From positions 1 to 64,000 of the forward strand of contig CALCNX010000123.1 in NCBI GenBank assembly GCA_937899715.1: 64,000 nucleotides of DNA, read 5' to 3'. The position numbers were made by a program, and so were the translations under genes. Below are positions 23,282-32,253 of this stretch, in pieces. The notes below the pieces were generated by a model that was not told the origin of the DNA, searched no databases, and saw only the letters and a list, made by a program, of their open reading frames with translations. This stretch comes from an uncultured bacterium. Lineage in GTDB: Bacteria > Bacteroidota > Ignavibacteria > Kapaibacteriales > UBA4661. How positions within the stretch are numbered: position 1 is the stretch's first letter; each line of letters opens with the position of its first letter.

Positions 23282-25704
23282 TGAATACTCGTATCGTCAC
23301 AATACTTCTCTACGGTGCATTAATACTGCTCTTTCATCAGGCAACTACTGCAAAAGCGCCTGAAAAATTAGTGCAGGGAACTATCTCCGGCACGGTTACC
23401 GAAGCGGTTTCGGGTGAGGCTGTTATCGGTGTGAACGTGATGCTGTTTGCGGATGGCGCATCGCAGAAGCCGAATGCAAAGCCGCTCACGGGCGCTCGAA
23501 CTAACAAATACGGTTTTTATTCTATTCCGAATGTCGGTGTGGGAGTGTATGATTTGTTGGTACGCGGCATAGGTTTTAAGACGCTTGTGAAATCGGTGAC
23601 CTTTTCGGAAGGTGATGCGGCAGTGCGGGTAAATCTTGCCTTGCAGCCCGAAGCGGCGCGTTCGGGACAAGTAACCGTGAGTGCAAGCCGTGATGACGCT
23701 CAAACCTCCACCGCAAAAATTAGTACCGTTTCGCTTTCTCAGGAAATTATCAAGTCCCTGCCTGCTCTGGGCGGCGAGGCTGACGTTTTTCGCGCTTTGC
23801 AGCTTATGCCCGGTGTGCGGACGGGGAATGAAGTTTCCAACGGACTTTTTGTGCGAGGTGGCTCTCCAGACCAGAATCTAACGCTCTTGGATGGCGTTGT
23901 TATTTACAATCCAACGCATCTTGGCGGGCTTTTGAGTGTTTTCAATATAGATGCTTTGCGCGATACTCGCTTGCTCAAGGGCGCACTCCCTTCGGAATAC
24001 GGCGGACGGTTGTCGAGCGTGATTGATATTTCAATGAAAGAAGGTACAAAAGAAAAATTCTCAGGTACAGCAGGTTTAAGCATTTTGAACGCCAGAGCAA
24101 TGGTAGAGGGACCTATCAATGACAATGCAACGTTTATGATTAGTGGTCGGCGCTTATGGCTTGACTTATTGGCAGCAGCACTGAATGAGCCGATAAAACA
24201 GTGGTTCCCGCAAGCTGCAAGTCTGATTCCGAGATATTATTTTTACGACTTGAATGCGAAAGTCAATTACAAACTTTCTGACGACGACCGCTTGTATGTA
24301 AGCGGGTATTGGGGCTATGATTTGCTGAAAAGTCCGCAGGTGTTTTCATCGGCATCATTTGATGTGAGTTGGGGTAATTCTATCGCAAACGTGCGGTGGA
24401 ACCACATCTTTTCGCCGACGCTATTTGGAAATTTTCAGGCAAATTTTACGAACTACGATTTTTCAACAGACATTGCGACGAGCCAAACAAATGGCGATAC
24501 CCTGCGCTTTGGCTCTGTGTCTCGCATTCGGGATTGGACGGCAAAGGGTGATGTCGAATGGACTCCATCAGAATCGCACCTTGTGAAAATTGGCGTAGAA
24601 GGAATTTTTCATCAGTTTCGCGGAGCGGCGGTGTCCAATGGCACATTTTCGGGGGGCGGTTTTACGCTGGATGCGACGAACTCCAATGAAATTCAATCGT
24701 TAGAAGCAGCTGTGTATGCTCAAGATGAGTGGCAGATTACACCGTCTTTGGCTGTAAATGCGGGTTTGCGGGGTGTTTGGTTTCAGAATGGGAATTACTC
24801 GTTTTTGGAGCCTCGTCTTTCGGCAAGCTACGCGCTCACTGACGCTATCACACTTCGCGGCTCGTTTGCCCAAGCAAATCAGTTTATTCATCTTATCATT
24901 CGCAACGACATTGGCGTTCCAAGCGATGTGTGGTTTCCTTCCACAGAGCGCATCAAGCCTGCCAGTGGGCAGCAGTATGTGTTGGGCGGGGAAGTGCAAA
25001 TGTTTGAAAAAGAATGGCTTTTCAGCGTGGAAGCCTATTACAAACACCAAAATAATTTGTTGGAATTTAAGGACGACGCGCAGTTCAGCCTACTTGCACC
25101 CACTGAAGACCAGCTCACAAGCGGTTCGGGCGAAGCGTATGGCGTTGAATTTTTCCTGAACAAACGTTTGGGAAAATGGACGGGTTGGGTTGGGTACACG
25201 CTTTCGTGGGCGTGGCGAACCTTTGCCGACTTGAACGATGGTAAGCCCTTCCATCCCCGCTTCGACAGGCGGCATGACGTATCAGTGGTGGTGAATTACA
25301 AATTGGACGATAAATGGGATTTTGGCGCTACGTGGGTGTATCAGACGGGGCAAGCATTCACAATGCCGATAGGGCAATACGACTTTGTGCAGCTTACTAA
25401 TGGTCGCGTGCCTGCCGGAACGCCAAACCCGCGCTATCAGTCCACTGAGCGCAATGGTTTTCGGTTGCCTGACTTCCATAAACTTGACCTCACGGCAACG
25501 CATCATTTCGAGTGGTTGGGACTGCCGTTCAATGTTTCTCTCAGCATTTACAACGCATACAGCCGCGCAAATCCTTTCGTCTGGAACATCCGCACCCGTG
25601 ATGAAAAGCAAGCGGACGGCTCCATAAAAAAAATTCCCTATATCGAAGAAGTATCGCTTATTCCCTTTATTTTGCCAACATTCGGTATTGGTTTTACGTT
25701 TTGA
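23281..25704 (+). CDS. TonB-dependent outer-membrane receptor
   Basis: 807 residues from ATG 23281, which overlaps the previous stop by one base; the frame is open upstream but that part belongs to the lysoplasmalogenase region. Order: signal peptide ILLYGALILLFHQATTA, carboxypeptidase-regulatory-like domain (about 35-120), plug domain (about 130-250, with GVRTGNEVSNGLFVRGGSPDQNL and YNPTHLGGLLSVFN), then a 22-strand barrel ending in LPTFGIGFTF with a C-terminal Phe. Not a SusC: no SusD follows. Substrate unknown; iron chelate, vitamin or oligosaccharide are possible. Flanked by two histidine kinase genes. Confidence 0.92.
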   Translation: MNTRIVTILLYGALILLFHQATTAKAPEKLVQGTISGTVTEAVSGEAVIGVNVMLFADGASQKPNAKPLTGARTNKYGFYSIPNVGVGVYDLLVRGIGFKTLVKSVTFSEGDAAVRVNLALQPEAARSGQVTVSASRDDAQTSTAKISTVSLSQEIIKSLPALGGEADVFRALQLMPGVRTGNEVSNGLFVRGGSPDQNLTLLDGVVIYNPTHLGGLLSVFNIDALRDTRLLKGALPSEYGGRLSSVIDISMKEGTKEKFSGTAGLSILNARAMVEGPINDNATFMISGRRLWLDLLAAALNEPIKQWFPQAASLIPRYYFYDLNAKVNYKLSDDDRLYVSGYWGYDLLKSPQVFSSASFDVSWGNSIANVRWNHIFSPTLFGNFQANFTNYDFSTDIATSQTNGDTLRFGSVSRIRDWTAKGDVEWTPSESHLVKIGVEGIFHQFRGAAVSNGTFSGGGFTLDATNSNEIQSLEAAVYAQDEWQITPSLAVNAGLRGVWFQNGNYSFLEPRLSASYALTDAITLRGSFAQANQFIHLIIRNDIGVPSDVWFPSTERIKPASGQQYVLGGEVQMFEKEWLFSVEAYYKHQNNLLEFKDDAQFSLLAPTEDQLTSGSGEAYGVEFFLNKRLGKWTGWVGYTLSWAWRTFADLNDGKPFHPRFDRRHDVSVVVNYKLDDKWDFGATWVYQTGQAFTMPIGQYDFVQLTNGRVPAGTPNPRYQSTERNGFRLPDFHKLDLTATHHFEWLGLPFNVSLSIYNAYSRANPFVWNIRTRDEKQADGSIKKIPYIEEVSLIPFILPTFGIGFTF

Positions 25705-25786
25705 TTTGGAGACTGCGTCGGGTCTTCTTAGTTTGTATTCTTATCTCCTCTCTTTACTCATTTCACAATACTACTTCTCACGCACC

Positions 25787-27430
25787 ATGAATTTTCTGCC
25801 ACAAGCGGACACCATCACCCTCATAGCGGCTATCTTTCCGCTTGGTGTGCTGATGATGCTGGGTGCATTTCATTTGCTTCTCTTTCTCTCGTATAAGCGT
25901 GAGCGAAATAATCTTTTTTTTGTTATTCTGTGCCTCACGCTTGTTCTGAACGGTCTCTCCATGATGTTGCCTTCGATTGCGGAGCTGAATACTCTTCAGG
26001 CACGTTTAGTGAGTGTACTCTTTCGCGTGTCCACCACTGCTTCCGGGATGACGTTGATGCTTGCGGTGTATTCCACGCTGTACCGGAGTATTCCCCAAAA
26101 ATTCTACGCGCTCATTCTGCCGCTTATGGCTCTATCACTTGCTAATGCACTCTTTCCAAGCGCTCTGAGCAAGGCGATTTCGCTTACGGTGGTGGTGGTC
26201 TTGCTGACAGAAGTGGCAAGGACAGCGTGGTCTGCAATGAAAGGCAAGCAAGAAGGTGCACAGATACTTGGTGTGGGGTCATTACTTTTTATCGGACTTT
26301 CACTTTCTTACTGGCTCACCGTTCTTCTTCGTTCCAGTCTTACTCCGCTTGAAACAGCTTTGTTCACGTTGGGTGATATGCTGATTATGCCTGTAACGCT
26401 CGCGCTCTGGACAGCGAAACGTTTTGCTGCCACGCACAAAAATTTAGAACGGCAAACCGAAGAAGTGCAGATGCTTTCGGCGGCAATGCTGAAGCAAGAG
26501 CAGGAAAAACGTGAAAATATTGAGCAGCGCAAGCAAGATTTGGAGAGGCTTGTGGAGCAGCGCACTCTTGACCTGAACGAAAAAATGATACTTTTGGCAT
26601 CGGCAAACGAAGAAATACAGCGTCAGGTAGAAATACAAACCGAACAATCTGCGGAAATTCAGCTTGCCAACACCCAACTTCAAGAACAGAATGTACGATT
26701 GCACGACCTGAATCAAGAAAAAAATGAGTTTCTGAGCATAGCGGCGCACGACCTAAAGAACCCGCTCAATAATATAATTATGCTAACCGAAATGCTCCGG
26801 CAACCAGATTTGATTCAGGAAGAAAGTAAAAGAGCAGAGGCGTTTGAGCTGGTTATTTCAGCCACGCGGCGAATGATGACTCTTATTGAAAATCTGCTGG
26901 ACATCAATAAAATAGAGCAGGGGAACTTGTCGCTGAGTATCGTTGATGTTGATATTGCCTCGAAAACCAGAATCGTGCTTGACAGTTACCAAACGCAGGC
27001 GGAGAAAAAAGGTATTCAGATAGAGTGCAGTACGCCTACGGAGGCGCATATCCGAGCAGATTCCATTGCTCTGTCACAAATTATGGATAACCTACTGTCT
27101 AATGCACTGAAATACTCTCCGTTGGGAGGTTTGGTGCGGGTACGAGTTGAAAAAACTGCAAACAATGGTACAAATAACTCTTCCGTCTATATTTTTTCCG
27201 TGCAAGATGAAGGTCAAGGATTGACAGAGGAAGACAAAACAAAACTTTTCGGTAAATTTGCACGGCTTTCGGCGCAGCCCACAGGCGGCGAACATTCCAC
27301 CGGACTTGGTCTGTCTATTGTCAAGCGTATGGTGGACGCAATGCACGGGCGTGTCTGGTGCGAAAGTGAATCAGGAAAAGGCGCGACGTTTTTTGTAGAA
27401 TTTCCTGCTTCTTCTTTGGTAAAAATCTAA
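25787..27430 (+). CDS. Membrane histidine kinase (7TM-like sensor)
   Basis: 547 residues from ATG 25787. About seven hydrophobic helices in residues 12-215 form a membrane sensor, then a coiled coil (about 225-310, ERQTEEVQML to HDLNQEKNEF). The HisKA domain has the acceptor His in SIAAHDLKNPLNN; ATPase motifs are DNLLSNALKYSP, DEGQGLTEED, and HSTGLGLSIVKRM. The catalytic part is closely similar to that of the receiver-kinase at 27905-29167 (FGKFARLSA, PTGGEHSTGLGLSIVK), so the two genes are paralogues. It starts 82 bp after the TonB-dependent receptor and may sense its substrate or the envelope; that is inference. Confidence 0.9.
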   Translation: MNFLPQADTITLIAAIFPLGVLMMLGAFHLLLFLSYKRERNNLFFVILCLTLVLNGLSMMLPSIAELNTLQARLVSVLFRVSTTASGMTLMLAVYSTLYRSIPQKFYALILPLMALSLANALFPSALSKAISLTVVVVLLTEVARTAWSAMKGKQEGAQILGVGSLLFIGLSLSYWLTVLLRSSLTPLETALFTLGDMLIMPVTLALWTAKRFAATHKNLERQTEEVQMLSAAMLKQEQEKRENIEQRKQDLERLVEQRTLDLNEKMILLASANEEIQRQVEIQTEQSAEIQLANTQLQEQNVRLHDLNQEKNEFLSIAAHDLKNPLNNIIMLTEMLRQPDLIQEESKRAEAFELVISATRRMMTLIENLLDINKIEQGNLSLSIVDVDIASKTRIVLDSYQTQAEKKGIQIECSTPTEAHIRADSIALSQIMDNLLSNALKYSPLGGLVRVRVEKTANNGTNNSSVYIFSVQDEGQGLTEEDKTKLFGKFARLSAQPTGGEHSTGLGLSIVKRMVDAMHGRVWCESESGKGATFFVEFPASSLVKI

Positions 27431-27461
27431 CAGTTATTTTCGTTTTTTATCTCAAAACTCT

Positions 27462-27746
27462 ATGACTATTCATCATCACGCCGAAGCAAACGGCAAAGGT
27501 TCGTGGTTTGTGGAAGTAAACGGTGAACGTCTTGCAGAACTGGGCTATCACATTACCGAATCGGGTGACTACTCGCTCGATTCTACCCGCGTAGATGACA
27601 GTTTGCGTGGGAAAAACGTCGGTAAACAGCTTGTGGAAGCTGCGGTAACATCTGCCCGTCAAAACGGGGTGAAGGTTATTCCTGTCTGCCCGTTTGTGGT
27701 TGCACTTTTTGAGAAAATTCTGGCGTATTCCGATGTAAAGGCATAG
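27462..27746 (+). CDS. Small GNAT-like N-acetyltransferase (YjdJ/NATD1 type)
   Basis: 94 residues, a usual length for this subfamily. The acetyl-CoA-binding pattern is DSLRGKNVGKQLVEAAV, followed by a strand-helix with GVKVIPVCPFVVALFEK, the hallmark of the short Gcn5-like family. The substrate is unknown. It begins 31 bp after the kinase gene and is followed by a strong terminator, so it is probably the last gene of a run starting at 21165. Confidence 0.88.
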   Translation: MTIHHHAEANGKGSWFVEVNGERLAELGYHITESGDYSLDSTRVDDSLRGKNVGKQLVEAAVTSARQNGVKVIPVCPFVVALFEKILAYSDVKA

Positions 27747-27777
27747 AAACAATTTTCTTAGTCGGACAAGTTTTTTT

Positions 27778-27819
27778 AACACCGCTATCATTCTCGTTGG
27801 TAGCGGTGTTCTTTTTTTC
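27778..27819 (+). terminator. Rho-independent terminator
   Basis: AACACCGCTATCAT and TTGGTAGCGGTGTT form a 14-bp stem with one G-T type mismatch, loop TCTCG-like, and a T-rich tail CTTTTTTTC. It closes the kinase/acetyltransferase unit ahead of the gene at 27905. Confidence 0.88.
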
Positions 27820-27904
27820 TATTTTGACGACGGTCTTGAAGCACAAATCTCCTCTCGTTTTGTCTTCTGCTTGCTGATTTTGCCAACACTTTTGGGATTT
27901 TTTT

Positions 27905-29167
27905 ATGATTCGTCTCTCTGACCGCCAAAGTGATTCGTTGGAATTGCTCGATGATTCTGCTCCAAGTAACTCTTCTTACCTATCGGGCTGGAAAATACTC
28001 ATTGTTGATGACGATGTGGAAATACATACTGTTACCCGATACGCCCTTGCGGGCTACGAATTTCAGGGTCGTGCTGCTGAGATTCACAGCGTTTATTCGG
28101 CACGGGAAACGAGAGAAATACTTTCTGCCATGCCGGAGGTAGCCATCATTCTTTTGGACGTGGTGATGGAAACTAACGATGCGGGACTGCGCCTTATCGA
28201 ACACATCCGCAACACGCTCGACAACCAATTTGTCCGCATCATTCTTCGCACCGGACAGCCGGGGGAGGCACCGGAGTTTGAGGTGATTCGGAAGTACGAC
28301 ATCAATGATTACAAAAGCAAAACCGAACTGACCGGCACGAAGCTCCTGACAGTTGTTACTGCTTCGCTTCGGTCATATTCGGACATCGTGGAAATTGACC
28401 ATTATCGGCAGCACTTGGAACTGCTCGTAGAGGAGCGCACTGCGCGACTGCATAGGCAGAATGAAGAGTTGGTGGCGCTCAATGCTGAGAAAAACGAGTT
28501 TCTAGGCATTGCCGCCCATGATTTGAAAAACCCATTGAGCGGCATTAAGAGTTTGTCGGAGATGCTTCTCTACAATGCCGACGACCTGACGGATGCTTAC
28601 CGCCAAGAATTTCTTCATCAAATTCTTGCCTCCTCCGAGCGAATGTTTGAACTCATCACGAACCTGCTGGACGTGAATGCTCTTGAGCAACAGGGTATTG
28701 CGCTGAATATTGTTCGACTTGATTCGGTGCCTATCGTGCGGATGATTTGCGATATGTACAACACCCGCGCCGAAGCCAAACAAATACGTGTTCTGACGGA
28801 AGTGCCGCCTGCGGCTCTTGTGCAAGCCGATGAACTCGCAATGCAGCAAGTGATAGACAATATCGTTTCCAATGCCGTGAAATACTCGCCGCACGGAAAA
28901 AATATCGCTGTTCGCATCACGCAGGAATCAAGTGCGGTGCAGATTGCGGTGCAAGATGAAGGACCGGGTTTGTCTGAGGACGATAAAACGAAACTTTTCG
29001 GGAAATTTGCGCGGCTTTCGGCGCGTCCGACGGGCGGAGAGCATAGTACGGGGCTGGGACTCAGCATTGTGAAAAAAATGGTGGAAGCGATGAATGGCAA
29101 GGTGTGGTGCGAATCGGAATTGGGTAAGGGGGCGTGTTTTGTAGTGGAGTTGCCAAAGGCGGAGTAA
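27905..29167 (+). CDS. Receiver-histidine kinase hybrid (soluble)
   Basis: 420 residues without membrane segments. Residues 28-165 are a receiver domain (LIVDDDVEIH, phospho-acceptor Asp in AIILLDVVMETNDAG, conserved Lys in DYKSKTEL). A short coiled coil (about 175-200) joins it to HisKA with the acceptor His in GIAAHDLKNPLSG and an ATPase domain (DNIVSNAVKYSP, DEGPGLSEDD, HSTGLGLSIVKKM). The receiver stands before the kinase, so it likely controls the kinase as an input. The kinase half is a paralogue of 25787-27430. Target regulator unknown; separate promoter likely since a terminator precedes it. Confidence 0.92.
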   Translation: MIRLSDRQSDSLELLDDSAPSNSSYLSGWKILIVDDDVEIHTVTRYALAGYEFQGRAAEIHSVYSARETREILSAMPEVAIILLDVVMETNDAGLRLIEHIRNTLDNQFVRIILRTGQPGEAPEFEVIRKYDINDYKSKTELTGTKLLTVVTASLRSYSDIVEIDHYRQHLELLVEERTARLHRQNEELVALNAEKNEFLGIAAHDLKNPLSGIKSLSEMLLYNADDLTDAYRQEFLHQILASSERMFELITNLLDVNALEQQGIALNIVRLDSVPIVRMICDMYNTRAEAKQIRVLTEVPPAALVQADELAMQQVIDNIVSNAVKYSPHGKNIAVRITQESSAVQIAVQDEGPGLSEDDKTKLFGKFARLSARPTGGEHSTGLGLSIVKKMVEAMNGKVWCESELGKGACFVVELPKAE

Positions 29168-29402
29168 GAGAGAAATGCCAATAAAAATCTAATAACTAGA
29201 TTTATTGTTGCCGATTTGTCGTCCCAAGTTATCGGTTGTGGCGGTCAATTTCTTTAGCGTGTTGTACTGTTTCTGCTTTCAAGTGTTTGGTATCTTGGTC
29301 AAGCAAAACAACCATGTATTTGAGTTTTTGGTCGGTCTGAGTTGTTTTGGTGTTGGATTATTCGGAAAAATTTACCCTAAATTCCCTATATCTTTTTTCG
29401 CT

Positions 29403-29948
29403 ATGAAAGAGCGTATATTCTCGTTCGGTAAGCAGTGGTGCGGTGTGAAGTTGCCAATACTTGTTGCCCTTTTTCTTATTGCTTGCTCGCTTGAGGTATT
29501 TGCAGTACCTTCCACACCTGATACAATCATTGTTTCTGCCGCTTCGTTAGCCAAGGGGATTAATCTGTTGGATTCCGTTCGGCTTTGCTTCCACGCGGGC
29601 GATGATATGCGCTGGAAAGACCCCAATTTTGATAATAGCGCGTGGCAGATGGTCCGCAGTGATACCGCAGGCAGAGTTCTGCCGAGCGGTATCGGATGGT
29701 TTCGGGTGTATTTGAGAGTGATGCCAGATGCTGCTTCGACGATTGCGACAGTTTGGACAGAGCCATATTATGCAGCCCAAGAAACCTACCTTGACGGTAA
29801 ACTGTTATGTGCAGCAGGTGTGCCTTCGGCTCAGGCGGAACAAGAACGTGTGGCATATTTTAGCGAACCAAGAATTTCTTTTCCCACCGTACCATTACCG
29901 CTGACTTCCGCAACCGTCCATTTTCTTGCATTGCGTCTTTCCACGTGA
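29403..29948 (+). CDS. N-terminal part of a sensor kinase, cut by an in-frame TGA
   Basis: 181 residues from ATG 29403. A signal peptide (LPILVALFLIACSLEVFA) precedes a jelly-roll-like extracellular domain: MRWKDPNFDNSAWQMV and GIGWFRVYLRV match the galactose-binding-like module often found before seven-helix DISM sensors. The frame stops at TGA 29946-29948 and continues in the same frame without any further stop into 29967-31637. Without the TGA the product would be a 744-residue sensor histidine kinase. The simplest explanation is a nonsense mutation (for example CGA to TGA) or a base-call error; read-through or two separate products are less likely. Confidence 0.6.
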   Translation: MKERIFSFGKQWCGVKLPILVALFLIACSLEVFAVPSTPDTIIVSAASLAKGINLLDSVRLCFHAGDDMRWKDPNFDNSAWQMVRSDTAGRVLPSGIGWFRVYLRVMPDAASTIATVWTEPYYAAQETYLDGKLLCAAGVPSAQAEQERVAYFSEPRISFPTVPLPLTSATVHFLALRLST

Positions 29949-29966
29949 GAACGAGCAACGGCACGG

Positions 29967-31637
29967 ATGTGGTTCACGTGGCGACCTGAAATAATCACGC
30001 AGTTCGATGAAGGAGCAACATTCTATTTTGATGGATACTCCTCTATCACAAAACAAATATCAATAGGCGAAAGAAGTTCTGTTGTTCAGGGAGTTTCAAC
30101 AGGTGTGCTCACGCTTATGCTTATGTTAGTTGGATATTTGGCATTCTCCGACACTGCCGATAAACTTTCTCGGTATGTTGGATATTTTACGCTATGCTCA
30201 CTGCTTATGAACGCTGGATTTACGATTAAATATTATCTTCTCGCGCACGTAACGCCGTATTTTAACGACATTACAGCTATTGTGAATAATATTGGTGCTG
30301 CTGGCAGACCATTGAGCTTGCTGCTGGTCATGGCAGCATTTTTCAGTCGCAGGGTGCAAAGATGGCAAGTTGTTCTCTTTGGCATTCTATGTTTGTATTG
30401 GTTTTTACTCCAGAATTCCTGGATATATGCTGATATTCGTGCCCTTCTCTATATCTTAATCTTTACAATCATCACAGCGATAGCCGTAGTATATATACGT
30501 CATAGTAAGTTTGTTGTGAGTACGTGGGTGATGGCGCTTGCCATCATCATTGTATATGCTCAAGTAATTGGGGAATCAAGTCGAGTATTCATCAATATAC
30601 CCTTACTTCGTTTTTTCAATAGTTTTGCTCTCACTCTTCTGTCGTACATAGCAGTTCCCATAGCATTTGCCTTCGTCTTGGTGCGCCGCACGGCACAAGA
30701 TCGTAAGCGTCTTGCACAATACAATCAAGACCTAGAGCGCCAAGTAGCCGAGCGCACACAAGAGTTGCAATCTGCGAATGAAGAAATTTCGCTGCAAATG
30801 CGCACCCAATCCGAACAATCCAGAGAAATTGAAGAAAAAAACACCGAACTCCAAGAAAGTCTCGAAACCCTCCGCCGCACCCAAACGCAACTCGCCCAAG
30901 CCGAGAAAATGGCTTCGCTGGGAACACTCGTTGCAGGCGTGGCGCATGAACTGAACACTCCCATCGGTGTCGCTGTTACTGCCGCTTCTACGCTGCACGG
31001 ACGAACACAAGATTTTGCCAAACGCTATACCGAAGGCGGCTTAAAAAAAAGCGAGCTGGAGGCGTACGTCCAAACCGCACAAACAGGTGCAGACCTGACG
31101 CTGCGCAATCTGGAACGTGCCGCGAATCTTATCCAAAGTTTCAAGCAAGTCGCCGTTGACCAGACGAGTGACCAAAAGCGGCGTTTCAATCTGCACCAAT
31201 ACGTGCAGGGTGTGATTACAAGTCTTGAGCCGAAATGGAAAACGACTAATCACCGCGTCGAAATCGAATGTTATGGCACGATAGAACTGGAGACGTATCC
31301 TGGCGCAATCGCGCAAATCATCACAAATTTAATTGAGAACTCACTGTTGCACGGTTTTCAAGGCTATACGGAATCCGGCATTATGCGGATAGTGGCGGAA
31401 AAAGACGGCGACCGAATAATGCTGAAGTACAGCGACAACGGGCGCGGTATTCCGGCGGAGGTCTTACCCCGTATTTTCGATCCATTTTTCACGACAAAGC
31501 AGGCGCAAGGCGGGACGGGTTTGGGGATGCACATTGTGTACAATTTGGTTACGCAGAAGTTAGGCGGGGAGATTCGGTGTTCGTCTGAAAGTGGTGTGGG
31601 AACGACCTTCACACTGTCTTTGCCACAAAGGTTGTGA
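29967..31637 (+). CDS. Seven-helix membrane histidine kinase, separated from its sensor domain
   Basis: 556 residues if ATG 29967 is used; no clear ribosome-binding site precedes it, and the frame is that of the interrupted upstream part. About seven transmembrane helices (about 45-245), coiled coil (about 250-320), HisKA with the acceptor His in AGVAHELNTPIGVAV, and ATPase motifs ITNLIENSLLHGF, DNGRGIPAEV, FDPFFTTKQAQGGTGLGMHIV. The topology is 7TMR-DISM-like, as in the adenylate cyclase at 6065. If translation is really stopped at 29948, this part loses its exported domain. The end overlaps the convergent gene 31609-32253 by 29 bp. Confidence 0.85.
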   Translation: MWFTWRPEIITQFDEGATFYFDGYSSITKQISIGERSSVVQGVSTGVLTLMLMLVGYLAFSDTADKLSRYVGYFTLCSLLMNAGFTIKYYLLAHVTPYFNDITAIVNNIGAAGRPLSLLLVMAAFFSRRVQRWQVVLFGILCLYWFLLQNSWIYADIRALLYILIFTIITAIAVVYIRHSKFVVSTWVMALAIIIVYAQVIGESSRVFINIPLLRFFNSFALTLLSYIAVPIAFAFVLVRRTAQDRKRLAQYNQDLERQVAERTQELQSANEEISLQMRTQSEQSREIEEKNTELQESLETLRRTQTQLAQAEKMASLGTLVAGVAHELNTPIGVAVTAASTLHGRTQDFAKRYTEGGLKKSELEAYVQTAQTGADLTLRNLERAANLIQSFKQVAVDQTSDQKRRFNLHQYVQGVITSLEPKWKTTNHRVEIECYGTIELETYPGAIAQIITNLIENSLLHGFQGYTESGIMRIVAEKDGDRIMLKYSDNGRGIPAEVLPRIFDPFFTTKQAQGGTGLGMHIVYNLVTQKLGGEIRCSSESGVGTTFTLSLPQRL

Positions 31638-32253
31638 TGATTTCCCGTGCGCCTTTCAAGATGCTGAGAATGGACAGCATACCACTCTCTTGCGTGGCAT
31701 CAAAAGCGAGGCTGCTTGCATAATGGCTGCCTTCCAAGACCACAAAGTACCACAAGCGTCCAATTACATAGCTGCCATACAAAGGGTGCTTGGACTCGTT
31801 CAATTCTTGAGCGGCAAGCATTTCGACAAGGAGTTGCGCAAGCGGGTCGCTGTCAGGGGCGAAGGTACGCTTGTACTCGTGAAGAAAGAAAAATGGCGCA
31901 ATCGGTTTGGATTTACCAGTGGCAACAACGAAATCCACACGCCCCGAAAGCTCAATGTCTTTTACTGTTGCTGTGATAGTGCGTTGTGTGAAAACAGATG
32001 TACGTTTTGTATCGAAGCGCACCAAACTCACAAGCGGTGCGATAAACTTAAATTTGAGCTCGTCCTCGTTCCACGAATCAATCGTGCGGTACAAGTCCTC
32101 TTGTAGATCCGCAATAGTCTCTCGTTCGCGCTGCGAGATAGGAAAGTCGCTTGCGAGCCACGATTCAAGTGCAGGAAGATACCGCTCAAATTCAAGGTCG
32201 AAGGTGCGCTCTACGTCGTCGCGGTCCCAGCCTTCAAAGGTTGCTTTGGTCAT
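31609..32253 (-). CDS. PD-(D/E)XK nuclease-like hypothetical protein
   Basis: 214 residues from ATG 32253 (a GTG at 32265 is in frame). No signal peptide. The central part has an apparent nuclease-fold signature: D107 in SGRVDFVVA, then E126 and K128 in FFFLHEYKRT, followed by a helix with Q140 in PLAQLLVEMLAAQ. This arrangement resembles restriction-endonuclease-like proteins of unknown function, found as stand-alone genes in Bacteroidota and Cyanobacteria. DNA cleavage is not shown. The gene lies between a complete kinase 3' end and a degraded second copy of a kinase 3' end, which suggests that it was inserted or rearranged there. Confidence 0.7.
   Translation of the reverse strand: MTKATFEGWDRDDVERTFDLEFERYLPALESWLASDFPISQRERETIADLQEDLYRTIDSWNEDELKFKFIAPLVSLVRFDTKRTSVFTQRTITATVKDIELSGRVDFVVATGKSKPIAPFFFLHEYKRTFAPDSDPLAQLLVEMLAAQELNESKHPLYGSYVIGRLWYFVVLEGSHYASSLAFDATQESGMLSILSILKGAREIITTFVAKTV

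Noticed and set aside
29179..29207. AT-rich hairpin (CAATAAAAATCTA / TAGATTTATTG) after the receiver-kinase gene
   Set aside because: The stem is A/T only with a 2-nt bulge and no T-tract; too weak to call a terminator.
29946..29948. TGA as a selenocysteine codon
   Set aside because: The context is the exit of a jelly-roll domain, not a redox site, and I see no stable hairpin of the bacterial SECIS type directly after it.
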